Below, one piece after another: positions 10,284-19,822 of a stretch of 64,000 bases of DNA (positions within the stretch are counted from its first letter, which is position 1; each line of letters begins with the position of its first letter). The position numbers and the translations under genes are program-made. The stretch comes from Gemmatimonas sp. (GTDB taxonomy: Bacteria > Gemmatimonadota > Gemmatimonadetes > Gemmatimonadales > Gemmatimonadaceae). The notes beneath the pieces were generated by a model. It was not told the DNA's origin and searched no databases. It was given only the letters and a program-made list of their open reading frames with translations. The stretch is from the NCBI GenBank assembly GCA_021154325.1, contig JAJKIR010000159.1:1-64000 (forward strand), given 5' to 3'.

Positions 10284-11165
10284 ATGCCTTCGGCGACCTC
10301 GTGGCGTGTGAAGGGCCGGCTGCTGACGATGCACCGGCCCTTGATCATGGGCATACTGAACGTGACCCCCGACAGCTTTAGCGACGGGGGTCAGTTTTTT
10401 TCACCGGACGCGGCTATCGAGCATGCCAGGCGCATGCGAGCCGAGGGGGCTGACATCATCGACGTGGGTGGGGAGTCGACGCGGCCGCAGGGCGCGCTGC
10501 CGGTGGACTCGGCCGAAGAGCTGCGACGGATCATTCCCGTGATCGAAGCGATCGCCGAGTCGGTTCCCGAAGTCGTCCTCTCCATCGACACCGTGAAGTC
10601 CGAGGTCGCGCGACGGGCCCTCGAGGCGGGGGCGCGGATCGTCAACGACGTCTCGGGCTTTCGCCTCGACCCTCGAATGGGCGAGATTTGCGCAGACACC
10701 GACGCTGGAGTGGTCCTGATGCATTCTCGAGGCGGCGTGAGTGAGATGGGCACATATGCTCACGCCGAGTACGGCGACGTCGTGGACGATGTGCTCGCGG
10801 AGCTCGGGCAACGCGTGGAGGTGGCGCGGCGCTCGGGGGTCGCGACCGATCGCATCGCCGTCGATCCTGGCATCGGCTTCGCGAAGCGTGGTGAGCACTC
10901 ACTCAACATGTTGGCGGCGCTGCCGGAGCTGGCGAAATGGGGCTACCCCATCGTCGTCGGGGTGTCGCGCAAGCGGTTTCTCGGCGAGATCGCCGGCGTG
11001 AACGAACCAGCGGCACGCGTTCACGCGACGGTGGGCGCCAACGTGGCCGCGCTCCATCGCGGCGCGCGCGTCTTTCGCGTGCACGACGTCGCGGCAAATC
11101 GCCAGGCGCTCGACGTCGCGTGGGCGATCATGCAGCGCGAGACCGAGGCGAGCGGACGAACGTGA
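10284..11165 (+). CDS. folP: dihydropteroate synthase
   Basis: 293-residue folate enzyme condensing 6-hydroxymethyl-dihydropterin pyrophosphate with p-aminobenzoate. Both family signatures are clear: IMGILNVTPDSFSDGG near the N-terminus and GADIIDVGGESTRP shortly after. SIDTVKSEVARRALEAG and VNDVSGFR follow, and the DPGIGFAK and VGVSRKRFL segments complete the TIM-barrel active site. The ATG at 10284 is preceded by a GAGAGAG stretch; a second ATG at 10329 would remove only the first 15 residues. It overlaps the GTG start of cdaA by 4 nt. Confidence 0.96.
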   Translation: MPSATSWRVKGRLLTMHRPLIMGILNVTPDSFSDGGQFFSPDAAIEHARRMRAEGADIIDVGGESTRPQGALPVDSAEELRRIIPVIEAIAESVPEVVLSIDTVKSEVARRALEAGARIVNDVSGFRLDPRMGEICADTDAGVVLMHSRGGVSEMGTYAHAEYGDVVDDVLAELGQRVEVARRSGVATDRIAVDPGIGFAKRGEHSLNMLAALPELAKWGYPIVVGVSRKRFLGEIAGVNEPAARVHATVGANVAALHRGARVFRVHDVAANRQALDVAWAIMQRETEASGRT

Positions 11166-11962
11166 GCTTTCTCGAGCAGCTCCGGCTTCTCACCGTCGGC
11201 TGGCGCGACGTTCTCGAGATCGCGGTCGTCGCGTACGCGATCTACCGCGTGCTGCTCCTGCTGCATCGCTCGCGCGCCGTGCCGGTGCTGATCGGCATCG
11301 TCGTGCTGCTTCTCACGTACGCCATGGCGGCCGTGCTGAAGCTGACGATGATCACGTACCTGCTGACGCTTCTCTACACGTACGGGGCGATCGCGCTATT
11401 GATCATCTTCGCGCCGGAGCTGCGGATCGCGCTGTCGGTGATCGGCCGATCACCGATGCTGCGCTTCATCCGACACATGGGTGACTCTGACGTGGCGGAC
11501 GAGACGGCCAACGCCGTCGAGCGGCTGAGCCGATCGGGGATCGGAGCGATCGTGGTCATCGAGCGCGAGGTGCCGCTCGACGACTACGTGCGCTCGGGGT
11601 CGGAGATGCAGGCGAAGGTTTCGGCCGATCTCCTGACGACGATCTTTACGCCCTACTCGCCGCTTCACGACGGTGCCGTGATCATTCGGGGTGACACCAT
11701 CGTCGGCGCCGGCTGCATTCTCCCGCTGTCGCAGGCCGCGCTGCTCGATCGCTCGTTAGGCACGCGGCACCGGGCGGCGCTCGGGCTCAGCGAGGAGACC
11801 GACGCGCTCGTGCTCGTCGTATCGGAGGAGACGTCGGCCATCTCGGCGGCGGTGCAGGGACGACTCTGGCGCAACCTGACCTCGGCGCAGCTTCGGGACA
11901 TGCTCGCTGGCGTCCCGCCGCGATCGAGTGCGGAACAGCCTCGCCTCGAGGCGCGCGCGTAG
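11162..11962 (+). CDS. cdaA: diadenylate cyclase CdaA (c-di-AMP synthase)
   Basis: 266-residue membrane enzyme that makes cyclic di-AMP from two ATP. Three N-terminal hydrophobic helices (about residues 13-90) precede the DAC domain. The catalytic LHDGAVI motif and the nucleotide-binding GTRHRAALG motif are both intact, followed by DALVLVVSEETSAIS. The start is a GTG overlapping the folP stop (GTGA), which is supported by the position of the first helix. No CdaR-type regulator follows; the next gene is a DUF2723 membrane protein, overlapping by 35 nt. c-di-AMP usually governs potassium, osmotic and cell-wall homeostasis. Confidence 0.94.
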   Translation: MSFLEQLRLLTVGWRDVLEIAVVAYAIYRVLLLLHRSRAVPVLIGIVVLLLTYAMAAVLKLTMITYLLTLLYTYGAIALLIIFAPELRIALSVIGRSPMLRFIRHMGDSDVADETANAVERLSRSGIGAIVVIEREVPLDDYVRSGSEMQAKVSADLLTTIFTPYSPLHDGAVIIRGDTIVGAGCILPLSQAALLDRSLGTRHRAALGLSEETDALVLVVSEETSAISAAVQGRLWRNLTSAQLRDMLAGVPPRSSAEQPRLEARA

Positions 11963-13955
11963 CGGCGCGGCGAGGCTGGGCGCCGAGCACGGAGCCTGGA
12001 TCGCGGGCGCCGTGCTGCTCGTCGTCTACCTCGTGACCCTCGCGCCCGACGTCACCTTCTGGGACGCGGGAGAATTCATCGCGAGCGCACGCTCGTTAGG
12101 CATCCCACATCCCCCCGGCACGCCGCTCTTCATCCTCCTGCTCGCGGCGTGGGCGCGGCTGTTCGCCTTCCTGCCGTACGGCGTCGCCTGCAACCTTTTC
12201 TCGGCGGTGTGCACCGTGACGGCGGCGGTGCTCGCCGCGGCGCTCGTTCGTAGCGGGCCCCGACTGGAGCGGGGCCGCAACGACGGGTGGTACGTCATGG
12301 GAGCGATCCTCTGCGCTGGCGGCATGAGCACGGTGCGGCTCAACGCCACGGAGACCGAGGTCTATGCCGCCTCGATGGCGCTCGTGGGTATCACTCTCGC
12401 TGTCGCGGATCGAGCGGGTCGCTCGGCAAGCGCGCGCTGGCGTGTCCTCACCGCGTACCTGATCGTGCTCGCGGCGCCTCTGCATCTGAGCGCGCTCGTC
12501 GCCGCGCCCGTAGCCGTGTACCTCGCGGCAAGCAGCGAAGACGGACTGGTCGATTGGCAGACCGCGCTGGCGCTGACCGGCGTCACCATCGCGGCAATCG
12601 GGGGCGGTAGGGCGTCGCTCGTTCTCGGGCTGGTTGGCGTCGTGATCGTCATCGCGTCGGCACCGCTCGCGGGTCAGATGTGGCGCTCGATTCCGAGGCA
12701 GACGCCGGGCGCCATGCGACTGGTGTTCGTCTCGCTGGTGGCTGCTTCGGCGGTGCTCGTTCTGCTCGTTCGTGCCCGGCACGATCCGGCGATCAATCAG
12801 GGAAACCCGTCGACGGCGGCGTCACTTCTGGAGGTGATAGGGCGACGGCAGTACGACGTTCCAGGCCTCTGGCCGCGCAGCGCACCGCTCTGGCTGCAGC
12901 TCGCGAACTGGTTCGAGTACGCCGACTGGCAGGCGGCGCTCTCGTTAGGTCCGACGCCCGTCGCGACGTTGGGCCGCACGGCGTTCACGATCGTCTTCGT
13001 CGGTCTCGGCCTCATCGGGGCGTCTGCCCAACGCGGCGCCGATCCTCGCAGGTGGCGCGCTTTGCTCCTTCTCTTCGCGTGCGGAAGCATCGGCGTGGTG
13101 CTCTACCTCAACATGCGCGCGAGCCCCTCGTTCGGCTGGGGGATTCTCCCCGCGAACGCGACTCGTGAGGCGCGAGAGCGGGACTACTTTTTCGTGCTCG
13201 GTTTCTGGGCCTGGGGACTCTGGGCCGGCTATGGTGCCGTTATCCTTGCGCAGCGCCTGCGCGTCCGACCCGTTTTCGGCGTGCTCGTTGCCGCGCTGCC
13301 GCTCGCGCTGAACTGGACGGCCGTCACGCGCCGCCATCAGCCCGAGGCATCGCTGCCGCGCTGGCTGGGCGAAGCGCTGCTTCAAGCGTCGCCACGGAAC
13401 GCCGTCCTCTTCGTGGAGGGTGACAACGACACCTATCCTCTCTGGTTTCTGCAACAAGTCGACTCGCTACGACGCGACGTGACGGTCGTGACGGTGCCAC
13501 TCCTCGGCGCGCGTTGGTACAACGCCGAGCTCGCCCGACGTCACCACCTGCTTCCGGATCGTGAAGCGGACATCGGGGCTGGCATACCCGTTACCGCGGC
13601 GATCGCGGGTCGTGCGCGGGATCTCGGTCGGCCGGTGGCGGCATCGGTGTCGCTCGATGAGCAAACGCGCAACCACCTTGGGCATGATTGGCGGCTGTGG
13701 GGGCTGGTCTACGTCGAGGACCGCTCCTCCGATTCCGGGCAGACGAGCGCTCATGGGATAGCGATCGATACGGCGACGACCCGGGCGTGGGCCCGACGGA
13801 TCGACGGATGGATCGGTGAACGGCGAGTGCGTGGGTCGATCGATTCGATGGACGATTATGCGCTGGGACTTCTCGAATGCCCCCGTTTATCGCTGCTGCC
13901 ACAACGCACTTCAGCGCAGAGTGATTCACTTGCCTCGCTCTGTAACCACCGATAA
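11928..13955 (+). CDS. DUF2723-type polytopic membrane protein, glycosyltransferase-like
   Basis: 675-residue protein with about ten predicted membrane helices and a soluble C-terminal part. The N-terminal segment VTFWDAGEFIA then GIPHPPGTPLFILL is the signature of the DUF2723 family, which is related to protein O-mannosyltransferase and GT-C type enzymes. The acidic pair in the first loop is the likely catalytic or metal site by analogy. The C-terminal region (VEGDNDTYPLWFLQQVD) is the family's soluble domain. The proposed GTG start overlaps the cdaA tail; a later start is possible. The acceptor and the sugar donor are unknown. Confidence 0.8.
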   Translation: MRNSLASRRARSGAARLGAEHGAWIAGAVLLVVYLVTLAPDVTFWDAGEFIASARSLGIPHPPGTPLFILLLAAWARLFAFLPYGVACNLFSAVCTVTAAVLAAALVRSGPRLERGRNDGWYVMGAILCAGGMSTVRLNATETEVYAASMALVGITLAVADRAGRSASARWRVLTAYLIVLAAPLHLSALVAAPVAVYLAASSEDGLVDWQTALALTGVTIAAIGGGRASLVLGLVGVVIVIASAPLAGQMWRSIPRQTPGAMRLVFVSLVAASAVLVLLVRARHDPAINQGNPSTAASLLEVIGRRQYDVPGLWPRSAPLWLQLANWFEYADWQAALSLGPTPVATLGRTAFTIVFVGLGLIGASAQRGADPRRWRALLLLFACGSIGVVLYLNMRASPSFGWGILPANATREARERDYFFVLGFWAWGLWAGYGAVILAQRLRVRPVFGVLVAALPLALNWTAVTRRHQPEASLPRWLGEALLQASPRNAVLFVEGDNDTYPLWFLQQVDSLRRDVTVVTVPLLGARWYNAELARRHHLLPDREADIGAGIPVTAAIAGRARDLGRPVAASVSLDEQTRNHLGHDWRLWGLVYVEDRSSDSGQTSAHGIAIDTATTRAWARRIDGWIGERRVRGSIDSMDDYALGLLECPRLSLLPQRTSAQSDSLASLCNHR

Positions 13956-13966
13956 CTTGGTGCGTT

Positions 13967-14659
13967 ATGCGATTTTCTGACCTGCCGGAGCGCCTGCGGG
14001 AGGTCAGTGGACGGATCGATGCCGCAGTTCGGCGGGGCGGTCATGGTCAGCGGGTCACGATCATTGGTGTGACGAAGACCCACGGCCCCGATGCCGTGGA
14101 GGCGGCGTTCGAGGCAGGGCTCCGGGACGTCGGTGAGAACCGGGTTCAGGAGGCGCTGAAGAAGATGGACTCGGTTCGTGCGGCAGTCCGGTGGCATCTC
14201 ATAGGCCACCTGCAGCGGAACAAGGCCAAGCACGTGGCCCAGTTCGACCTCGTGCATTCCATCGACAGCTCGCGACTGGCTGACGCGGTAAACGAGATCG
14301 GCGGGGAACGCCACCGGCCGATCGAGGTCTTGTTGCAGGTAAACGTCGTCGGCGAGGAATCGAAGGGAGGCTACCCGTTGGAGACGCTGCAAGCGGAGGG
14401 AGAGCGACTGCGCGAATTCAGTGGACTCCGTGTACGCGGCGTGATGGCGATGGCGCCACTGGACGCGGACGAGCAGACGCTGCGGCGCGTCTTCTCCGCG
14501 GCGCGCGCCGGACGAGATACGCTCGCCGCGGTTGGCCATCCGGCAACGGAGCTCTCGATGGGGATGTCGAACGATTTCGAAGTCGCGGCGGAGGAAGGCG
14601 CCACGCTCGTCCGCCTCGGAACGATCCTCTTCGGCGCGAGGGAAGGAGGGACGCCATGA
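13967..14659 (+). CDS. YggS/PLPBP family pyridoxal-phosphate-binding protein
   Basis: 230-residue cytoplasmic protein of the YggS/PROSC family, which binds pyridoxal phosphate without a known catalytic reaction and keeps vitamin B6 and amino-acid pools in balance. The PLP lysine lies in GVTKTH near residue 37. VGENRVQEALKK, WHLIGHLQRNKAK, LLQVNVVGEESKGG, GVMAMAP and LSMGMSNDFEVA match the family from end to end. It starts 11 bp after the DUF2723 gene and overlaps divIVA by 4 nt. A yggS-divIVA neighbourhood is usual in Gram-positive division clusters. Confidence 0.93.
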   Translation: MRFSDLPERLREVSGRIDAAVRRGGHGQRVTIIGVTKTHGPDAVEAAFEAGLRDVGENRVQEALKKMDSVRAAVRWHLIGHLQRNKAKHVAQFDLVHSIDSSRLADAVNEIGGERHRPIEVLLQVNVVGEESKGGYPLETLQAEGERLREFSGLRVRGVMAMAPLDADEQTLRRVFSAARAGRDTLAAVGHPATELSMGMSNDFEVAAEEGATLVRLGTILFGAREGGTP

Positions 14660-15210
14660 AGGACGAGATCTTTCGACTGACGCCGCTCGACGTGCGCCGG
14701 ATGGAGTTCCCGAAGTCGATGCGCGGGTATGACGCCGCGCGCGTCGACGACTTTCGCGAGCAGATCGCGGACGAGCTCGAGCGCCTAACGAGAGCAAACC
14801 AGGACCTCGAGGCGAACGTGCGTTCACTCACCGAGCAGCTCCGCGGCTTCCGCGACCGAGACAAGGCGTTGAACGATGCGCTGGTCTCCGCGCAGCAGCT
14901 GCGGGCCGAGGTGCGGGAGCAGTCGGAGCGCGAGGCGCAACTCATCCTCCGCGAAGCGCGCTCCGAGGCCGACCGGATCGTGCAGGGCGCGCAGATGGAC
15001 GCCATGCGCTTTTCCGATCAGATCACTCTCCTCGCGCGCATGCGACGGGGTTATCTGAAGCAGTTCCGCGTGATGCTCGAGCGCCAGCTCGCCGAGATCG
15101 CCGTCGAGGAGGACGTACCCGATCCCGATCCAGCGGCGATCATTGGCGAGGAGCAGGAGCCTGAACCGCCTGCGTCCAATCCGCGCTCCGGAGCGCTCTT
15201 CCGCGGATGA
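14656..15210 (+). CDS. divIVA: DivIVA domain protein
   Basis: 184-residue coiled-coil protein. The first 60 residues match the DivIVA lipid-binding domain: a short [26 protein letters not shown] segment followed by a long heptad-rich helix. The middle (residues 80-130) is coiled coil, and the tail is acidic (EEDVPDPDP). DivIVA proteins gather at curved membranes, meaning poles and septa, and recruit partners. Start and stop are both 4-nt overlaps with neighbours (yggS, nucleoside phosphorylase). Its role in an apparent diderm is not established, and it is a possible polar partner for the MglA-type module further along the window. Confidence 0.9.
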   Translation: MKDEIFRLTPLDVRRMEFPKSMRGYDAARVDDFREQIADELERLTRANQDLEANVRSLTEQLRGFRDRDKALNDALVSAQQLRAEVREQSEREAQLILREARSEADRIVQGAQMDAMRFSDQITLLARMRRGYLKQFRVMLERQLAEIAVEEDVPDPDPAAIIGEEQEPEPPASNPRSGALFRG

Positions 15211-16088
15211 CGACGCACGTGCAGATGACAGCTGACATGGAGAGCGCCAACGGTGAGCCCGTGTCGCCGCTTCACACGCTGGAACGCGTGGAGCAAGCGG
15301 CGGCCGCGGTGCGAGAGCGATTCGATGCCGTTCCGGACGTTGGCGTGATCCTCGGAACGGGGTTGGGGCGACTCGGTGCCGAGATCGAGACGGCCGTCGC
15401 GATCGATTACGCAGACATCCCGCACTTTCCGCTGTCGACGGTGGAATCGCACGCGGGCCGGCTGCTTTGTGGACGGTTGGCGGGGAAAACGGTGATCGCG
15501 ATGCAGGGCCGCTTTCATCGCTACGAGGGCTACACGCTGCAACAGGTCACCTTTCCCGTGCGCGTGCTGCGCGCGTTAGGCGCGCACACCCTGGTGGTGT
15601 CGAACGCCTGCGGGGGGATGCATCCGTTCTGGCGTGCGGGCGACCTGATGTTGATTGCGGACCACATCAACCTGCTCGGCGACAATCCTCTCACCGGACC
15701 TAACGACGACCGACTCGGGCCGCGCTTTCCGGACATGTCCGACGCGTACGATGCCAGGCTCCGGGCGCTCGCACGCGAGGTCGCGCTGGCGCGCGGGATC
15801 GAGTTGCGTGAAGGCGTGTACGTCGCCGTCAGCGGGCCGAATCTCGAGACGCGCGCCGAGTATCGGTTCCTGCGCGCAATCGGTGCCGACGTCGTCGGAA
15901 TGTCGACGGTGCCGGAGGTGATCGTTGCCGTGCACGGCGGGATGCGCGTGCTCGGCGTCTCGATTATCACCGACATGTGCCTGCCCGACGCACTCGAGCC
16001 GGCAACGGTGGAGAAGATCATCGCGGTTGCGAATGGCGCCGAGCCGAAGCTCACGCGTCTGGTCTCGGGCGTCCTCGAGCGGTTGTAA
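15207..16088 (+). CDS. purine-nucleoside phosphorylase (trimeric PNP type)
   Basis: 293-residue salvage enzyme that splits purine ribosides and deoxyribosides with phosphate. The phosphate-binding GTGLG near residue 52, [32 protein letters not shown] and [19 protein letters not shown] follow the order of the mammalian-like, low-molecular-mass PNP family. [13 protein letters not shown] contains the substrate-binding Met. The ATG overlaps the divIVA stop (ATGA). Ten to twenty poorly conserved residues precede the domain, so a slightly later start is possible. Confidence 0.93.
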   Translation: MTTHVQMTADMESANGEPVSPLHTLERVEQAAAAVRERFDAVPDVGVILGTGLGRLGAEIETAVAIDYADIPHFPLSTVESHAGRLLCGRLAGKTVIAMQGRFHRYEGYTLQQVTFPVRVLRALGAHTLVVSNACGGMHPFWRAGDLMLIADHINLLGDNPLTGPNDDRLGPRFPDMSDAYDARLRALAREVALARGIELREGVYVAVSGPNLETRAEYRFLRAIGADVVGMSTVPEVIVAVHGGMRVLGVSIITDMCLPDALEPATVEKIIAVANGAEPKLTRLVSGVLERL

Positions 16089-16091
16089 GCG

Positions 16092-19000
16092 ATGACCGCC
16101 ACCAACACCGACATGGCGCAATCGGCGCAATTCGAGCCCCTGCCGCCCGACCGTCCCGCCGACGCGATCGAGCAGGAGCTCCTTGCGCAGTGGGAGCGGG
16201 AGCGCCTGTTCGAGCAGCAGCTGGCGGCGAACGCGGAGTCGCCGTCGTTCGTGTTCTTCGAGGGACCGCCCACGGCAAACGGGCGGCCCGGCATCCATCA
16301 CGTCTTCGCCAGAACGATCAAGGATCTCTTCTGCCGCTATCGCGCGATGAAGGGCTTCCGCGTGGAACGAAAGGCCGGGTGGGACACGCACGGTCTCCCG
16401 GTCGAGATCGAGGTGGAGAAGCAGTTAGGGATCAGTGGCAAGCAGCAGATCGAAGCGATCGGCGTCGCCGAGTTCAATCGGCTGTGCCGCGAGAGCGTCT
16501 TCCGGTATCGCGCGGACTGGGAGCGGCTGAGCGCCCGTATTGGCTTCTGGCTCGACTACGCGCATCCGTACATCACCTACACGAACGACTACGTCGAGAG
16601 TGTCTGGTGGGCACTGAAGACGCTGTATGATCGCGAGCTTCTGTACCGGGGGCACAAGATCCTGCCTTACTGCCCGCGGTGCGGCACGGCGCTGTCGAGC
16701 CACGAAGTCGCGCAGGGCTATGAGGAGGTGGAGGACCCGAGCGTCTACATCGCTCTCGAGATTGATAGCGCGGCCGCGGCTAACGCCGCGACCAGTACCG
16801 ACCGCGCCTCGGCCGGCCGACGAGCCGTGCGGCGCATCCTCGTCTGGACCACGACACCCTGGACTCTCGTGTCGAACGCGGCGCTGGCCGTGAATCCGGA
16901 GTTCGAGTATCTGGAGGTCGTGCGTCGAGAAGGTGAGGATCATCGAACGCTCATCCTGGCCGCCGACCGGGTGCGCGCCGTTCTCGGCGAGGACTACGAG
17001 AAGCGGTGGGAGATCGTCCGACGGCTGCGCGGTGCCGAGATGGTGGGTTGGCGCTATCAGCGCCCGATCGATTGGCTGGAGTACCCTGAGGGCAGCGCCC
17101 ACGAGGTGATCGTCGGCGAATCATTCGTGTCGGCGGAGGACGGGAGCGGCGTGGTGCACATGTCGCCGGCGTTCGGCGCGGACGACTACGCCGCGGGGCG
17201 CCGCCATAACCTCGCCTTCCTGCAGCCGGTGGACGCGCGCGGCCAGTTCCCTCGAGAGCTGCCGGTCGTGGGCGGACTGTTCGTGAAGGATGCCGACGCT
17301 TTGCTGATCGCGGAGCTGAAGCACCGGGGCGTGCTGTGGAAGGAAGGGCGGATCATGCACTCGTATCCGCACTGCTGGCGGTGTGGGACGCCGCTGCTCT
17401 ACTACGCGCGCACGTCGTGGTTCGTGCGGACGACTGACTATCGAGATTCGATGCTCGTACGCAACGCCGCCGTCGACTGGCATCCGCCGGAGGCCGGGGA
17501 AGGACGCTTTGGCGAGTGGCTGAAGAACAACATCGATTGGGCGATCTCGCGCGACCGGTATTGGGGAACGCCGCTGCCCGTCTGGGTCTGCGACGCCGAG
17601 GAGACGCACGTCGACGTCGTGGGGAGCTACGCGGAGCTCGGCGAGCGCGTCGGACACTCGCTGCCTAACGATTTCGATCCCCACAAGCCATATGTCGACG
17701 CGCATCACTGGCGCTGTCGACAGCCCGGGTGCGCCGGCCAGATGCGGCGCGTCCCGGAAGTCATCGACACCTGGTTCGACTCCGGCTCGATGCCGTTCGC
17801 GCAATGGCACTACCCGTTCGAGAATCGAGATCGGTTTGCCGCGCAGTATCCCGCCGACTTCATCGCCGAAGGGATCGATCAGACGCGTGGATGGTTCTAC
17901 TCGCTGCTTGCGATCGCGTCGGGTCTGGAGCTGGAGAAGGTGAGCGCGCGCACGGGGCTGGAAGCGCCCGCGAGCGACGGGACGCACCAGCCGCCGTATC
18001 GCGCCGTGGTCGTCAACGACACGGTGTTGGACCAGGAAGGGCTCAAGATGTCGAAGAGCCGCGGCAACATCGTCGATCCGTGGACGGTGATCGAGCGGTA
18101 CGGAGTGGACGCGGTGCGTCTCTTCTTCGTGGCAACGAGCAACGTGTGGGTGCCTCGACGCTTCGACGAACGCGCGATCCGGGAGCAGGCGGGGCGCTTT
18201 CTCCTCACGTTCAAAAACATCTACAGCGGGATCTTCGCGCAGTACGCGAACTTTGGCTGGACGCGATCCGAGATCGATCCCCCGGTCGAGCGCCGGCCAC
18301 CGCTCGATCGATGGGTCCTAGGTCGGCTGGCGGCGCTGGAGCGCGCGGTCGACGATTCGCTGTATCACTATCAGGCGACGGATGCGGCGCGGGCGATCAT
18401 CGAATTCGTCGACGACGATCTCGCGAACTGGTACGTGCGGCTGAGCCGAGCGCGATTCTACGATGTCGATGGCGAGGACAACCGCGCGGCGTTTGCGACG
18501 CTCTTCGAGGTGCTGGTGTCAGTGTGCCGGTTGCTCGCTCCCATCGCTCCATTCATGAGCGACTGGATTCACCGACAGCTCGTCGGGAGCTCGGTGCATC
18601 TGGCGCCGTTCGTTGGCGAGCGGCCGGCGGCGAGCGCGAGCGATGCCGGGTTGCAGGGCGCGATGTCGGCGGTGCGAACGCTGGCTCGGCTGGGACGAGC
18701 GGCGCGGGAGGAGGCCGGGATCAAGGTTCGTCAGCCTTTGACGCGGCTCGTTTGCGTGGCGCCCAATGTTCCGGAGTCGGCTCTCGAGCCTCTCGTGGAC
18801 CTGCTCAAGACGGAGCTGAACGTGAAGGCGGTCGATTTCGCGACGTCAGCCGATGCGCTCGTGACACTCGAGTCGAAACCGAATTTCCGTTCGCTGGGTA
18901 AGAAGTTTGGAAAAAAGACGCCGCTCGCGGCTGAGGCCATCAAGGCTTTCTCGGGCGACCAGCTGCGTTTGTTCCTTCGCGGCGAGCCGCTCGTCGTGAC

Positions 19001-19400
19001 GGTCGACGGTGAGACGCACGCGTTGGATCAGGAGGACGTGACCATTGTTCGGCGAGCGTCGGGCGCGCTGGTGGTGGAGGAGGACGGTGGATTCTTCGCG
19101 GCAATTGACCCGAGTGTTACTCTCGAGTTGAAGCGCGAAGGGCTCGCCCGGGAGTTGATTAGCCGGGTACAACGTATGCGAAAGGAGGCGGGACTGGCGG
19201 TCAGCGATCGAATCGTGCTGACCGTCGTGGGAGGCGATGAGGTCCGTGCGGTGATCGATGCCCACGGGGACTGGATCGCATCGGAAGTGTTGGCAACCGA
19301 GCTCGTCATGAGTGGGGAGCTCACCGGTCGGTATGACGCCATGCAGGAGCTCGACCTCGATGGGTCCGTAGCTCGTGTGGCCTTCACCAGGATACAGTAG
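16092..19400 (+). CDS. ileS: isoleucyl-tRNA synthetase, eukaryote-like type 2
   Basis: 1102-residue class I aminoacyl-tRNA synthetase charging tRNA-Ile. The HIGH-like motif is GIHH at residues 67-70 within GPPTANGRPGIHHVFAR, the wording of the type 2 (eukaryote-like) group rather than the bacterial type 1. KMSKS is at 652-656. The editing domain lies between, and a CxxC...C-type zinc region near residue 195 (PYCPRCGTALSSHE) and another near 430 (HCWRCGT) are present. Type 2 enzymes are known in several bacteria for intrinsic mupirocin resistance. It starts 3 bp after the phosphorylase stop and ends 2 bp before the dksA-like start. Confidence 0.96.
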   Translation: MTATNTDMAQSAQFEPLPPDRPADAIEQELLAQWERERLFEQQLAANAESPSFVFFEGPPTANGRPGIHHVFARTIKDLFCRYRAMKGFRVERKAGWDTHGLPVEIEVEKQLGISGKQQIEAIGVAEFNRLCRESVFRYRADWERLSARIGFWLDYAHPYITYTNDYVESVWWALKTLYDRELLYRGHKILPYCPRCGTALSSHEVAQGYEEVEDPSVYIALEIDSAAAANAATSTDRASAGRRAVRRILVWTTTPWTLVSNAALAVNPEFEYLEVVRREGEDHRTLILAADRVRAVLGEDYEKRWEIVRRLRGAEMVGWRYQRPIDWLEYPEGSAHEVIVGESFVSAEDGSGVVHMSPAFGADDYAAGRRHNLAFLQPVDARGQFPRELPVVGGLFVKDADALLIAELKHRGVLWKEGRIMHSYPHCWRCGTPLLYYARTSWFVRTTDYRDSMLVRNAAVDWHPPEAGEGRFGEWLKNNIDWAISRDRYWGTPLPVWVCDAEETHVDVVGSYAELGERVGHSLPNDFDPHKPYVDAHHWRCRQPGCAGQMRRVPEVIDTWFDSGSMPFAQWHYPFENRDRFAAQYPADFIAEGIDQTRGWFYSLLAIASGLELEKVSARTGLEAPASDGTHQPPYRAVVVNDTVLDQEGLKMSKSRGNIVDPWTVIERYGVDAVRLFFVATSNVWVPRRFDERAIREQAGRFLLTFKNIYSGIFAQYANFGWTRSEIDPPVERRPPLDRWVLGRLAALERAVDDSLYHYQATDAARAIIEFVDDDLANWYVRLSRARFYDVDGEDNRAAFATLFEVLVSVCRLLAPIAPFMSDWIHRQLVGSSVHLAPFVGERPAASASDAGLQGAMSAVRTLARLGRAAREEAGIKVRQPLTRLVCVAPNVPESALEPLVDLLKTELNVKAVDFATSADALVTLESKPNFRSLGKKFGKKTPLAAEAIKAFSGDQLRLFLRGEPLVVTVDGETHALDQEDVTIVRRASGALVVEEDGGFFAAIDPSVTLELKREGLARELISRVQRMRKEAGLAVSDRIVLTVVGGDEVRAVIDAHGDWIASEVLATELVMSGELTGRYDAMQELDLDGSVARVAFTRIQ

Positions 19401-19402
19401 CA

Positions 19403-19822
19403 ATGCCCACAACGAACAGTGCCGCCAAGAAGCCGAAGGCGATGACCAAGAAGAATCTCCAGCATTTCGAGAAGCGGCTGCTGGAGGAGCGTCGCCGGGT
19501 GTTGAAGGAGCTCGGCCGGGCCGACGAAGCATTCGGCAATACGCCGCAGTCCGCGGATGGCGATCTGAGCAGCTATTCCTTTCACATGGCGGACCAAGGT
19601 ACCGATGCCATGGAGCGCGAGAAGGCGTTTCTTTTCGCGAGTCAGGAAGGGCGCTTCCTCTGGCACATCGACGAGGCGCTGCGGCGGCTCTATCGGTCAC
19701 CAGATACCTTCGGCAAGTGTCATAATTGTGGGCAGGAGATTGCGTTCGAGCGGCTGGACGCTCTCCCGCACGCCCGGTACTGCATCGACTGCAAGCAACG
19801 CGAGGAAGATGCGAAGAAGTAG
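19403..19822 (+). CDS. TraR/DksA family zinc-finger protein
   Basis: 139-residue cytoplasmic protein with a long N-terminal helical hairpin and a C-terminal four-cysteine zinc finger (CHNCGQE and CIDCKQ), the layout of TraR/DksA proteins. Those bind the RNA polymerase secondary channel and modify initiation, often with ppGpp. The coiled-coil tip acidic residues of E. coli DksA cannot be assigned with confidence here (SADGDLSSYS lies near that point). A Lys-rich N-terminus precedes the domain. It lies between ileS and lspA, an arrangement seen in many bacteria; its last 14 bp overlap the first lspA. Confidence 0.9.
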   Translation: MPTTNSAAKKPKAMTKKNLQHFEKRLLEERRRVLKELGRADEAFGNTPQSADGDLSSYSFHMADQGTDAMEREKAFLFASQEGRFLWHIDEALRRLYRSPDTFGKCHNCGQEIAFERLDALPHARYCIDCKQREEDAKK

